Source: Vulcanimicrobiota bacterium
GTDB lineage: Bacteria; Vulcanimicrobiota; Xenobia; Xenobiales; JADMJV01
NCBI GenBank assembly: GCA_023447635.1
Contig: JAEXNA010000233.1
Coordinates: 48,359-112,358 of the forward strand
Length of the DNA stretch: 64,000 nucleotides
Direction: 5' to 3'
The notes beneath the pieces were generated by a model that made no database searches, had not been told where the DNA came from, and saw nothing but the letters and a program-made list of their open reading frames with translations. Below, piece by piece: positions 24,527 through 32,000 of the stretch. How positions within the stretch are numbered: position 1 is the stretch's first letter; each line of letters begins with the position of its first letter. The translations under genes and the position numbers were made by a program.

Positions 24527-24755
24527 GTGAGCTTGGGCTCACTGTGGAGTGAGCCGGCCCGTGAGGGAGTGAGCTTGAGCTCACTGGGAGATGAGCCGGC
24601 TCGTGGGAGGGTGAGCTTGGGCTCACTGGGGATGAGCCGGCTCGTGGGAGGGTGAGCTTGGGCTCGCTGGGGATGAGCCGGCTCGTGGGAGGGTGAGCCG
24701 AGCTCGCTGGGAGGGTGAGCCGAGCTCGCTGGGAGGTGAGCCGGCCCGTGGGAGA
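24527..24755. repeat. 42-bp palindromic tandem repeat array A
   Basis: Four units of 41-42 bases, then three shorter, decayed units. The consensus begins GTGAGCTTGGGCTCACTGGG and continues AGATGAGCCGGCTCGTGGGAGG. Each unit holds two palindromes, GTGAGC-TTGA-GCTCAC and GAGCCGGCTC. It lies between the 3' ends of the convergent SLC13 and HTH/nuclease-like genes. Related arrays are at 26216-26403 and 63701-63797. Confidence 0.9.
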
Positions 24756-24760
24756 TTCCC

Positions 24761-25600
24761 TTAACTGCCAGTGTAGCCGAGAGAGAAGGGTCTCAGTTTC
24801 TCTGCCAGCATCGAGGTCAGATGCGGGACTTGCAAGTTGTCGACAGCCAGGCTTAGTCGAGGGAGGTCGAGTTTGGTTTCTCTCTCGGAGTCGAATGAGG
24901 CGTCATGCCCGGCTCCATCGATTTCGATGTCCACCCAAACGCGGTTTTGCCCGACCATAATTCCGAGCAGCCCGTCGAGCCTATAGATGGAGCCGTTTCG
25001 GGCTTGAAGCGTCAGTTGGGGAAAGGCCAGAACGGGATAGCCGTTCAGAGTCATTTCGACGGCCGGGAAGCGAGCATCAGAGAGGATCTCTCGGCTCTTC
25101 GGGTCGACCACAGCCCACTTCCGAAATCCTACTCTCGACGGCGAAAGCCAGGCGATTCTCGCTCCTTCGCTCACCAGGGCAAGCCATAGATAGGCTTCGA
25201 GTCCAGATTCGCTGTTGGCGTGCCGGAGGAAGTCCAATCTGGCCGCTCCGTCTGGCAGCGAGTCGACCTGGGATAGCAAGCCGGAGACCCGCGAACCGAA
25301 GGTCTTGCGAGCTGCCGCTAGCCGGGTTTCTAGGGAGCGGTCAGATACAACGGGAGCAATCGGCAGTCGCTGTAGCCAATCGGACTGGAAGTTGCGCTCG
25401 GGTCTATCGTCGAAATCGTCGGGGTTGAGTAGTTCGACCGCGATAAGTGCTTCGCGCTCGCTATCGCTGGGAGGGCGGGTTCCTTGTTCGAAATGCGAGA
25501 TACGTCGTGGGTCGATACCGGTCAAGAGTGCAAGGCTTTTCTGAGAATGCCCGGCCCGCAAGCGAGCCTCCGTGAGTTTAGACGAAAAGGTTTTGTTCAT
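24761..25600 (-). CDS. XRE-type HTH protein with DUF559/Vsr-like nuclease-type C-terminus (paralog of 1125-1964)
   Basis: This 279-residue protein has a clear XRE HTH at about 8-62 (LRAGHSQKSLALLTGIDPRR, ISHFEQGTRPPSD). Its C-terminal domain aligns without gaps around the motif region with the protein at 1125-1964: GFRKWAVVDPK, YRLD (D209), DIEIDGAGH (E226, D228), FDSERETKL. Conservation of the acidic residues against a divergent background suggests the nuclease-like site is under selection. Its 3' end abuts repeat array A and its 5' end faces a divergent small gene, with candidate operators between. Function inferred as for the paralog. Confidence 0.78.
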   Translation of the reverse strand: MNKTFSSKLTEARLRAGHSQKSLALLTGIDPRRISHFEQGTRPPSDSEREALIAVELLNPDDFDDRPERNFQSDWLQRLPIAPVVSDRSLETRLAAARKTFGSRVSGLLSQVDSLPDGAARLDFLRHANSESGLEAYLWLALVSEGARIAWLSPSRVGFRKWAVVDPKSREILSDARFPAVEMTLNGYPVLAFPQLTLQARNGSIYRLDGLLGIMVGQNRVWVDIEIDGAGHDASFDSERETKLDLPRLSLAVDNLQVPHLTSMLAEKLRPFSLGYTGS

Positions 25601-25618
25601 GGATCTATTGTTGAGCTA

Positions 25619-25714
25619 GTTTGTGAACGTTTTTCGCGTCCTATGTTGCTGAGCTTTTAGAAGATCTTTGCAAAAAGATGAACAGACTCAGAGACCTTGC
25701 GAGTGTTTACGAAC
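25619..25714. promoter_or_regulatory. Divergent promoter region with two GTTTRYGAAC palindromic sites
   Basis: GTTTGTGAAC (25619-25628) and GTTTACGAAC (25705-25714) are near-identical partial palindromes (GTT-N4-AAC) in the gap between the HTH/nuclease-like gene and the small gene at 25779. They are plausible autoregulatory operators of the XRE domain. A separate GTGAC-GGTT-GTCAC hairpin lies at 25730-25743. Binding is inferred. Confidence 0.35.
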
Positions 25715-25778
25715 TCTTAAGAAACCCGTGTGACGGTTGTCACTGCGAGAGTGGGGGGGGGCGAGGGAGTATCGAAAC

Positions 25779-26009
25779 ATGGAAAAAAAATCACACATAA
25801 CGCATAGGAAGAACGTTGGCCCGTTCATGGACGAGGGCGATCTCGAATGGCAGAAGTTGGTCGCTTACGGTTGGACTCGAGAGGCCCACCAGGCTGCCAA
25901 AAGAGACGTCTTGCTACGCGTGGAGCAGCAGATGCTCGAACAGGGGCATTCTGCCGACCACGAGACGCTGCGAAGGATTCGCAACGTCCTGGCCCGCGGT
26001 CGGAATTAG
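25779..26009 (+). CDS. Small hypothetical protein
   Basis: This 76-residue, basic, probably helical cytosolic protein (LVAYGWTREAHQAAKRDVLL, EQQMLEQGHSADHETLRRIR) belongs to no family I recognise. ATG 25779 follows GAGGGAG by about ten bases; the open frame extends to 25737 through a G-run without a ribosome site. It is divergent from the HTH/nuclease-like gene. Confidence 0.55.
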   Translation: MEKKSHITHRKNVGPFMDEGDLEWQKLVAYGWTREAHQAAKRDVLLRVEQQMLEQGHSADHETLRRIRNVLARGRN

Positions 26010-26014
26010 CGCGC

Positions 26015-26218
26015 ATGAAAGCGCGGGGATTCCTAAGGCGCCACGTCAGAAACTGCAAGGTGGCGATCGAGCAAGCCATCGCCTTTCCGGTTCACGGCGA
26101 GGAGACGAAATGCGAACTTTCCAGGTCTTCAACGCTGGAAGAGGCGGCGGAGCGGTCACGATGGCGTCGTCTCAGAAGAAGGGGAGCGCGTCAAGAAGGT
26201 CTGGAGGGAGCAGCCTGA
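26015..26218 (+). CDS. Doubtful small ORF before repeat array B
   Basis: This 67-residue basic frame (MKARGFLRRHVRNCKVAIEQ at the start) begins five bases after the preceding stop and ends where repeat array B begins. It has no recognised domain, and composition is the only support. A competing short frame from ATG 26110 runs into the array. If neither is real, 26010-26215 is simply intergenic. Confidence 0.25.
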   Translation: MKARGFLRRHVRNCKVAIEQAIAFPVHGEETKCELSRSSTLEEAAERSRWRRLRRRGARQEGLEGAA

Positions 26219-26403
26219 GCCGGCTCGTGGGAGAGTGAGCTTGAGCTCGCTGGGAAGTGAGCCGGCTCGGTGGAGGGTGAGCTTGGGCTCACTGGGAGGT
26301 GAGCTGGCTCGTGGGAGAGTGAGCTTGGGCTCACTGGGAGGTGAGCCGGCTCGCGGGAGGGTGAGCTTGAGCTCGCTGGGAAGTGAGCCGTCTCGTCGGG
26401 AGG
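26216..26403. repeat. 42-bp palindromic tandem repeat array B
   Basis: Four full units plus a leading half unit (GAGCCGGCTCGTGGGAGA), same consensus as array A. Because 42 is a multiple of three, the array stays open as a repeat peptide (SLGSLGGEPARGRV type) on the plus strand, which explains a spurious frame at 26235-26537. It ends four bases before the stop of the small membrane protein gene at 26408-26557. Confidence 0.9.
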
Positions 26404-26407
26404 GAGT

Positions 26408-26557
26408 TTACCCCTCTAGGGCCAGGCGGGAGAACAGCCACAGGCTGGCCAGGGCGGTAATCAGCGTGAACAGCAGTCGAATGGCTCCGGCCAGCGCCCG
26501 TTGGCGGGCGCGAGCGGCGATGGTTCTCTCAGGGTAATCGTAGACTTTGATCGGCAT
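26408..26557 (-). CDS. Small single-pass membrane protein (paralog of 63673-63939)
   Basis: This 49-residue protein starts MPIKVYDYPERTIAARARQR, then has one transmembrane helix (AIRLLFTLITALASLWLFSR) and ends LALEG. It matches the N-terminal half of the protein at 63673-63939 (MPIKVYDTNEKGIAAIRRRR). The conserved MPIKVYD start, basic patch and single helix show that this short frame is a real gene. It is one base downstream of another small frame (26559-26684). Both paralogs have a 42-bp repeat array at their 3' ends. Function unknown. Confidence 0.7.
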   Translation of the reverse strand: MPIKVYDYPERTIAARARQRALAGAIRLLFTLITALASLWLFSRLALEG

Positions 26558-26558
26558 G

Positions 26559-26684
26559 CTATTCGGAGCTCAGCCTCTCCATGCTCTTGTCCCGGCTCGG
26601 GGCTTCCGGGTGACTCACTATCTTCGTGGCCTCTCTGGACTGCTGGTGGGTGCCGTACACGGCGACTACGGTCTTCCGGTTCAT
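26559..26684 (-). CDS. Possible small ORF upstream of the membrane protein
   Basis: This 41-residue frame (MNRKTVVAVYGTHQQSREAT at the start) ends one base before the ATG of the small membrane protein gene, a spacing typical of coupled genes. The beginning resembles the first strand of small stress-type proteins that start KTVVAV, but it is too short to assign. No good ribosome site is visible. It may be a truncated remnant. Confidence 0.35.
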   Translation of the reverse strand: MNRKTVVAVYGTHQQSREATKIVSHPEAPSRDKSMERLSSE

Positions 26685-26865
26685 AAAATTTGCTCACAAT
26701 CGTCGGGTGTTGGGAGTAGTATGACACTGGCTAGGCCCGGCGATGACATCCAAGCAGCGCGCCATCCCGGTATCCAAAGGGTCACCCCGCGCGAAGACTA
26801 CAGGAATCGTAAATCCGGACTGGGAATAGGGTTTTATCTTTTAATATTGATGGTCAGGGTGACCA

Positions 26866-27711
26866 ATGAGAGTTTTAGTTCTGGGAGCCTCTGGAATGCT
26901 GGGGCACAAGTTGGTGGAGCAGTTGGCTCCCCATCATCAGGTCTTCGGGACCTTCCGAACTGCTCGCTGTCACCCCGATAGAAATCACGGCTTCACCCGG
27001 CTCGACGACGTGGTCGCGCAAGACCTGGAGTCGCTGATCGGGGCGTTTGCCAAAGCCCGGCCCGAGGTGGTGGTGAACTGCATCGGCCTGGTCAAGCTGC
27101 TGCGCCCCAGTCGCCAGGAGATGATCGAGGTCAACGCCGCCTTCCCTCACCGAGTGCACAGCCTTTGCCAGGCGACGGGGGCCCGAATGATCCAGATGAG
27201 CACCGACGCCGTGTTTTCTGGCCGAACCGGCGGCTATTGCGAGAGCACTCCGCCCGACCCGGTCGACGACTACGGTCGCAGTAAGCTACTGGGAGAGATC
27301 GAGGAGAACGGACTGACCCTGCGCACAGCCCTGGTGGGCCCCGAGTTGGGGACGCGAAACGGTTTGCTGAGTCGTTTCCAGGCCTTCCGAGGGCGTAGTC
27401 TTCACGTTTTTCGCCAAGCGGTCCTCAGCGGGGTGACCACCCTGGAAGCTTCCCGACTGCTGCGACGGATTATTGAACAGCACCCCGACCTGCACGGGGT
27501 TTACCATGTGGCTTCCCAGCCGATCTGCAAGTTCGACCTGGCCAACAAGGTCAACGAGGCGGCGGGTCTGGGGATGACCGTGGAAGCTGATGACAACTTT
27601 ACCCGCAACCGGTCTCTCGATGGCACGCGCTTTCAACAGGCAACCGGCTACACGGCTCCCGGATGGGACACGATGTTGCGAGAGATGCTGGCCGACGAAC
27701 CGCTGGGCTAG
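26866..27711 (+). CDS. RmlD-like SDR family NAD(P)-dependent sugar-nucleotide reductase
   Basis: This 281-residue extended short-chain dehydrogenase has the NAD(P) motif GASGMLG (7-13), the RmlD-like CIGLVK segment, MSTDAVFSG, and the active-site YGRSK (Tyr and Lys). The family includes dTDP-4-dehydrorhamnose reductases and related nucleotide-sugar reductases for surface polysaccharides. It starts at ATG 26866, preceded by AGGGTGA, with an AT-rich TAATAT at 26842-26847 that could be a -10 box. The stop codon TAG is formed by the left terminal repeat of the MITE-like element at 27709, so the original C-terminus may have been slightly altered. Confidence 0.88.
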   Translation: MRVLVLGASGMLGHKLVEQLAPHHQVFGTFRTARCHPDRNHGFTRLDDVVAQDLESLIGAFAKARPEVVVNCIGLVKLLRPSRQEMIEVNAAFPHRVHSLCQATGARMIQMSTDAVFSGRTGGYCESTPPDPVDDYGRSKLLGEIEENGLTLRTALVGPELGTRNGLLSRFQAFRGRSLHVFRQAVLSGVTTLEASRLLRRIIEQHPDLHGVYHVASQPICKFDLANKVNEAAGLGMTVEADDNFTRNRSLDGTRFQQATGYTAPGWDTMLREMLADEPLG

Positions 27712-27873
27712 GGCGTGTCATCAATTGGACTTTCGTTGCTACACGAAGAATATTTTCGTCCTCCAGGAGTGAGATTGGCCGCCTAATACCAGGCGTATTT
27801 CAGAAGAATGTCGCTTCTGGAGGGCGGAAATAGACGAGTGTAGGGGCGGAAGGCTAATTGATGACACGCCCTA
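27709..27873. mobile_element. MITE-like element with 18-bp perfect terminal inverted repeats
   Basis: TAGGGCGTGTCATCAATT at 27709-27726 is repeated in perfect inverted orientation at 27856-27873. The 165-base element is an imperfect long palindrome beyond the termini (CTACAC, TATTT and CCTCCAG pair between arms). The ends carry TA, consistent with a TA target duplication as seen for Tc1/IS630-like and some IS5-group elements. It encodes no transposase, so a non-autonomous element moved in trans is likely. Confidence 0.8.
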
Positions 27874-27894
27874 TGGACTTCGGCAAAGGCAAGA

Positions 27895-27917
27895 AAGGCC
27901 TCCCGATGGGAGGCCTT
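27895..27917 (-). terminator. Intrinsic terminator of the receiver gene
   Basis: AAGGCCTCCC and GGGAGGCCTT form a 10-bp perfect stem with a three-base loop, followed on the minus strand by TCTTGCC. It lies about 50 bases after the stop of the gene at 27970-28335. Confidence 0.75.
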
Positions 27918-27969
27918 GGCGATAGCGGCAACCTGCAAGGAGTCCCCCGATCGAGACCCGGCCTGCACG

Positions 27970-28335
27970 TTAAGCTTTGGGAAGTAGGGCGCTCACTCTG
28001 GCCAGCATATCCGAGAACCGGAACAGCTTGATCAGATAGTCGTGGTCGCTGTCTTGGAGGGGATTGTCTTTGGCTGGAAGGTCGGTCAGCGCCGTAAGGA
28101 TGAGGATCGGGACATCACTGATCAGACGGATCTGCTGGGCCACAGAGAAACCGTGCAAGCCGGGCAGAGTCAGGTCCAGCAAGACCAGATCAGGTCGAAG
28201 CTCGGTGAAACGCTTCACGGCAACGTCGCCCCGATCCACCGATTCTACCAGGAACCCCTCGAAGCGCAGTCGCCGCTGCAAGGACGCTCGCACGGCGAGA
28301 TCGTCCTCGACCAGCAACAGCTTGAGGCTCGTCAA
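27970..28335 (-). CDS. Single-domain response regulator (OmpR/CheY-type receiver)
   Basis: This 121-residue protein is a lone receiver: VEDD acidic residues (9-12), phospho-acceptor D54 in VLLDLTLPG, the switch Thr in ILILTALTD, and the conserved Lys in YLIKLF (the usual following Pro is replaced by Leu). It has no output domain. No kinase lies next to it on the same strand without a terminator, so its partner is unknown. Hairpin terminators flank it on both sides, suggesting a single-gene transcript. Confidence 0.88.
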   Translation of the reverse strand: MTSLKLLLVEDDLAVRASLQRRLRFEGFLVESVDRGDVAVKRFTELRPDLVLLDLTLPGLHGFSVAQQIRLISDVPILILTALTDLPAKDNPLQDSDHDYLIKLFRFSDMLARVSALLPKA

Positions 28336-28358
28336 GGCGCTCCTCCTTCCGAATCGGA

Positions 28359-28401
28359 CGTGAAAGAGGCCCGCGACGCGATGTCGCAGGCCTCTTTCAC
28401 G
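28359..28401 (-). terminator. Strong hairpin between two minus-strand genes
   Basis: CGTGAAAGAGGCC (28359-28371) pairs with GGCCTCTTTCACG (28389-28401). GCGAC/GTCGC continues the stem inside. It lies after the stop of the secreted-protein gene at 28445. No T-tract follows, so it may act as a processing or attenuation stem rather than a classic terminator. Confidence 0.6.
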
Positions 28402-28444
28402 AGAACCTTCCTGGGTCTCTCGTTACCATCACGAAGCCCATGTG

Positions 28445-28861
28445 TTACTGCCTGTAGACATGAGCGGGTTGCCACCCGTCGTGATGCTCGAGATCCCAGC
28501 CCTGATGATGATCGAAATAGATGGCGTAGACGGGCTCTCCGGCCAGCCGGTCCCTGTGAGCGACCTCTTCAATGCTCCCCGAAGGGCGGCCATCGACAAA
28601 GACCTCCGTGTCCGGTTCCCACTTTCGGATGGTGATCACCTCGTCCTGGGGGCCCACTTTGTATGTGCTCCACTTTTCGTCATGGAAGTCGTGAAGTCTG
28701 ACCGAGTGGCTCCCGTTCCCCTCGTTGAGGAGCACGACCGACAGCGGACGCCCCCCTTTCGGCTTCCTGATCTGAGCCGAGCCGATCTGACTACCGATCA
28801 GACCCATCAGGGCCAGGCTTAGTGTTGCGGTAGCCACCGCTTTCGAAAAACTGAACTTCAT
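28445..28861 (-). CDS. Hypothetical secreted protein
   Basis: This 138-residue protein has a signal peptide (AVATATLSLALMGLIGSQIGSA, cleavage near residue 29). The mature part is His/Asp-rich at the end (IYFDHHQGWDLEHHDGWQP) and otherwise beta-like (SVVLLNEGNGSHSVRLHDF). No known domain is recognised. The His-rich tail might bind metal, but that is conjecture. Confidence 0.7.
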   Translation of the reverse strand: MKFSFSKAVATATLSLALMGLIGSQIGSAQIRKPKGGRPLSVVLLNEGNGSHSVRLHDFHDEKWSTYKVGPQDEVITIRKWEPDTEVFVDGRPSGSIEEVAHRDRLAGEPVYAIYFDHHQGWDLEHHDGWQPAHVYRQ

Positions 28862-29045
28862 CCTTCTCCTCCAAATCCGTGTTCAACGATTCAAAGGTTC
28901 GCTGATTTCGGTATGATAGCCATGGAGATCTCGGCTGATCAACGGCTGGAGCGGAAACGGACCGTGAGGCCAGTGCGGGAATGTCCGAATGGTCAGATTT
29001 GCACAGAACTTCGGACCACCCGGCCTATTTCGGCCAATCCGAAGG

Positions 29046-32000
29046 CTATTTCTGACTCTCCGAGGTCGGGAGGCAGAGCGTCAGTCGGGTGCCCTGACCG
29101 GGAGCGCTGGTCCAGTCAAAAGTCGCACCGACCATGTCGGCACGCTCTTTCATCGAGATAAGTCCATAGTGGGCGCTCAGCCCCTGTCGGTCTCGCCAGG
29201 GGTCCGGGTCGAAGCCCCGGCCGTCATCGGTCAGTTCGAGTTCGAGGGCGTTGCCGCGATGCCGCAGGGTCAGGTTTACCCTGCTGGCGCCGGCGTGTCT
29301 GGCCACATTGGTCAGCCCCTCCTGGACGACTCGGTACAGCGCCAGCGAGCGCAGTTCGGAGAGTTGGGGGAAAGGGGCCGGCCAGGAGGCGAGAAGCTCG
29401 GCTTCCTCGTTGATAGAGAAGCGGGTCACCAACTCTTTGAGCGCGCTGAGCAGGTCTACTCCTTCGGCCAGGGGGTTGCGCAGCGAGGCGATCAGGTTCG
29501 AAGCGTCGTGAACCAGCTGTTCCGCTAGCTCTCTGGGACGGGTCAAGCTTTCGTCTTCGACCTGCTGAAGGGCCAGCATCGTGTGCAAAGCGCTAAGATT
29601 CTGCGCCAGATCGTCGTGGATCTCGGCGGACAGCCCGCGTCGCTCGTTCTCGAGAAAATCCATCATTTCGGCGATACGACGATGAGTCGTATCGGCTACC
29701 GTCATAAGGTATCGAGCCTGTCCTTCGTCGTTGACGGGAAGGCGAACCAGGCAGCTCTGAGTCCAGACCACTTCACCGCCCGAGCGGTGTAGGCGCACTT
29801 CCGCGTCGTGCCTTGGTGAGACGCCCTCGGCAAGGGTGCGGAAGGCGGCTCTCCATTCGTCCCGGTCAGCGGCGTGGGCAAGCTGCCATACGGTTTTCTC
29901 GACCACGGAACCGCCGAGGAGGGCGCGCAGGTAGGGGTTCTCCTGGAGGACCCGCCCGTCTTCGGCCAGCAGCGCTGTCCCAACACCTGCATAGTCGAAG
30001 TACCCACGGAACCGCTGCTCGCTGTTGATCAGAGCCGTCAAGGTATGGTCCCGTTCGTCCATGATCCGAGAGTTCTCCAGGCCCGCGCCGGCCAGCGCGC
30101 ATAGATAGTCGGCCAGCCGAGTCTCTTCTTCTCCAAAAAAACCGCCGATCGACTTCTGCCAGGCCACCAGTACGCCCCTGTTGTCCCCCTCGACCCTCAG
30201 GGGAGCCATCAAGGTGCTGCGTGCCTCTTGCAGCAGCAGACTTCGGGTCGGTTCGGCGACCTCGGACTCGGTCACGGCTCGCCCCTGCAGCAGGCAGTTC
30301 TGGTGCAGCGACTCACTCCAGTCGAAAGGGCGCTCGGCCTGCTCCGGGACGAACTCGACCCGGTCGCAGCGAAGCAGTGTTTGGGCCTCGCGGGCCAGTT
30401 TCTCTAACACCTCTCCCTGCAGAGACACCAGGTGCCGCCCCGCCTCTAACACCCGCTCGAATCGGTCCAGGCGGGCTAACGGGTTAGAGGGTTCCGAAGG
30501 GACTGGCTGGACCCCGGGGATCCAGGCGCCCAGACGGCGCACCCGGACCTGCCCTTCGTCGGAATCTCCCTCCCAGTCGGCCCACCCGGCCGAAGCCGCC
30601 AGGCGACCCCTTTCGTAGAGCGTCCAGGCCGATTCGAAAGCCATCCCCAGTTTTTCGGAAATCTCCCAGCTCTGCTGGAACAGGGAGCGAGCCAGATAGA
30701 AACGTCCTGCCGAGGCCGAGGCGATGGCGTGTTCACGCAGGGCGTGAGGCTGAGTCATGACCCAGAACCCCGTGTTACCCCGCCCGCGCCCGGCTGCCCT
30801 GGAAGCCTGACGAAGCGCCTTGCGGCGCAGAGCCGTGGCTTCGGGGGGAAGCTGTTCGGCCAGGAGGCGCCACGTCGTCGCTAACCAGGGGATGGCCGAA
30901 GCGCCCCAGTTCAGCAGTTCGGGGGTCATCTTCGCGCAAGCTCGCTCGAGATAGGGGAGCGCTTTGTTGGGAGCGTTCTGATGAACGTAGATCAACCCCA
31001 GGGCGAAGGTGGAAAGGAACTCCAGGCGCAAGGTCTCATGTCGGGTCCGGGTAGAGTTCAGGAGCAGGCTTTCGAACCTGGCGGCTCGTCCACATTTGGC
31101 CAGGATCACCAGGGAGCCGAAAAAGTTGGTCTCTTCAAGAGTTTGACGCTGCCAGATATCCAGCGCCTTTTCGGCCGCCGAGCCGAAATCGCCCAGCGCA
31201 TGGTCAAGCAACGCAACGTAGGACTGCGCCGTTTCCGAGTTCCAGCGGTCGCCCTGGGATATCGACATGGCCAGGCCTCGCCGAAAGAGGTCGCGCGCCT
31301 CGAAGAGATCTCCAGCCACTATCGGTAGCATCCCTGACTGGGAGATCACCTGCCCCAGGTAGCGCTGGTTCTGGCCCGCCGCCGTGCGAGCTCTTTCGAA
31401 CAGGTGGGTCGAGACCCGAGTGGCGCCCAGCATCAGGATCAGGGTCGCTGCGTTGGCCCAGCTCAGGGCGCCGTCGGCGGGGCTGGAGCGCCGCGTGAGC
31501 TCTTCGCACCCTTTGACCAGGGCCCACAGAAGCTTGCCTGTCTGTCCTTGATAAGCCGCCGCCTCGCCGGCCGTGAGGCGGAATCGGATACGCGCCTGGA
31601 AGGCGGGGTCAGGCAAGCCTGGCTCCGGGATATCGTCCTTATACAAGCGCCAGGCGAGCCTGGCCGTGGATGCCAGCGTGTCTGCTAGAAAGCCCAGGGA
31701 AGAGCCCGGCATCGGGTCCTGGAGAAGCCGCATCCCCTTTTCCGCCAGTTGGTCGACCTGATGTAGCCGGTTCGCCCGCCCGCAGGCCAGACACATTCGT
31801 GCCAGGATCAAGACTCTCTCTTGATCGTCAGGGGCAGTCTCCAGCGCCTGCTGATAGGCCAAGAGCGCCTCGTCATAGCAGCCGCTGGTGTCGAAGGCCT
31901 GAGCTAACTGGTTGTGAAGCTGGAAGTCCTGCGGCTGGGCCAGCGAGCCGGGTCGGCTGAGGCGGGCCAGAGAGAGCTGCTCGATGGCGGAAGCAAAATC

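Noticed and set aside
24527..26403. CRISPR array as explanation for the 42-bp repeats
   Set aside because: Units are contiguous without unique spacers of constant length, and no cas genes are near.
26235..26537. 100-codon frame reading through repeat array B on the plus strand
   Set aside because: It is an artefact of a 42-base period that keeps all frames open. The real gene in the second half is on the opposite strand (26408-26557).
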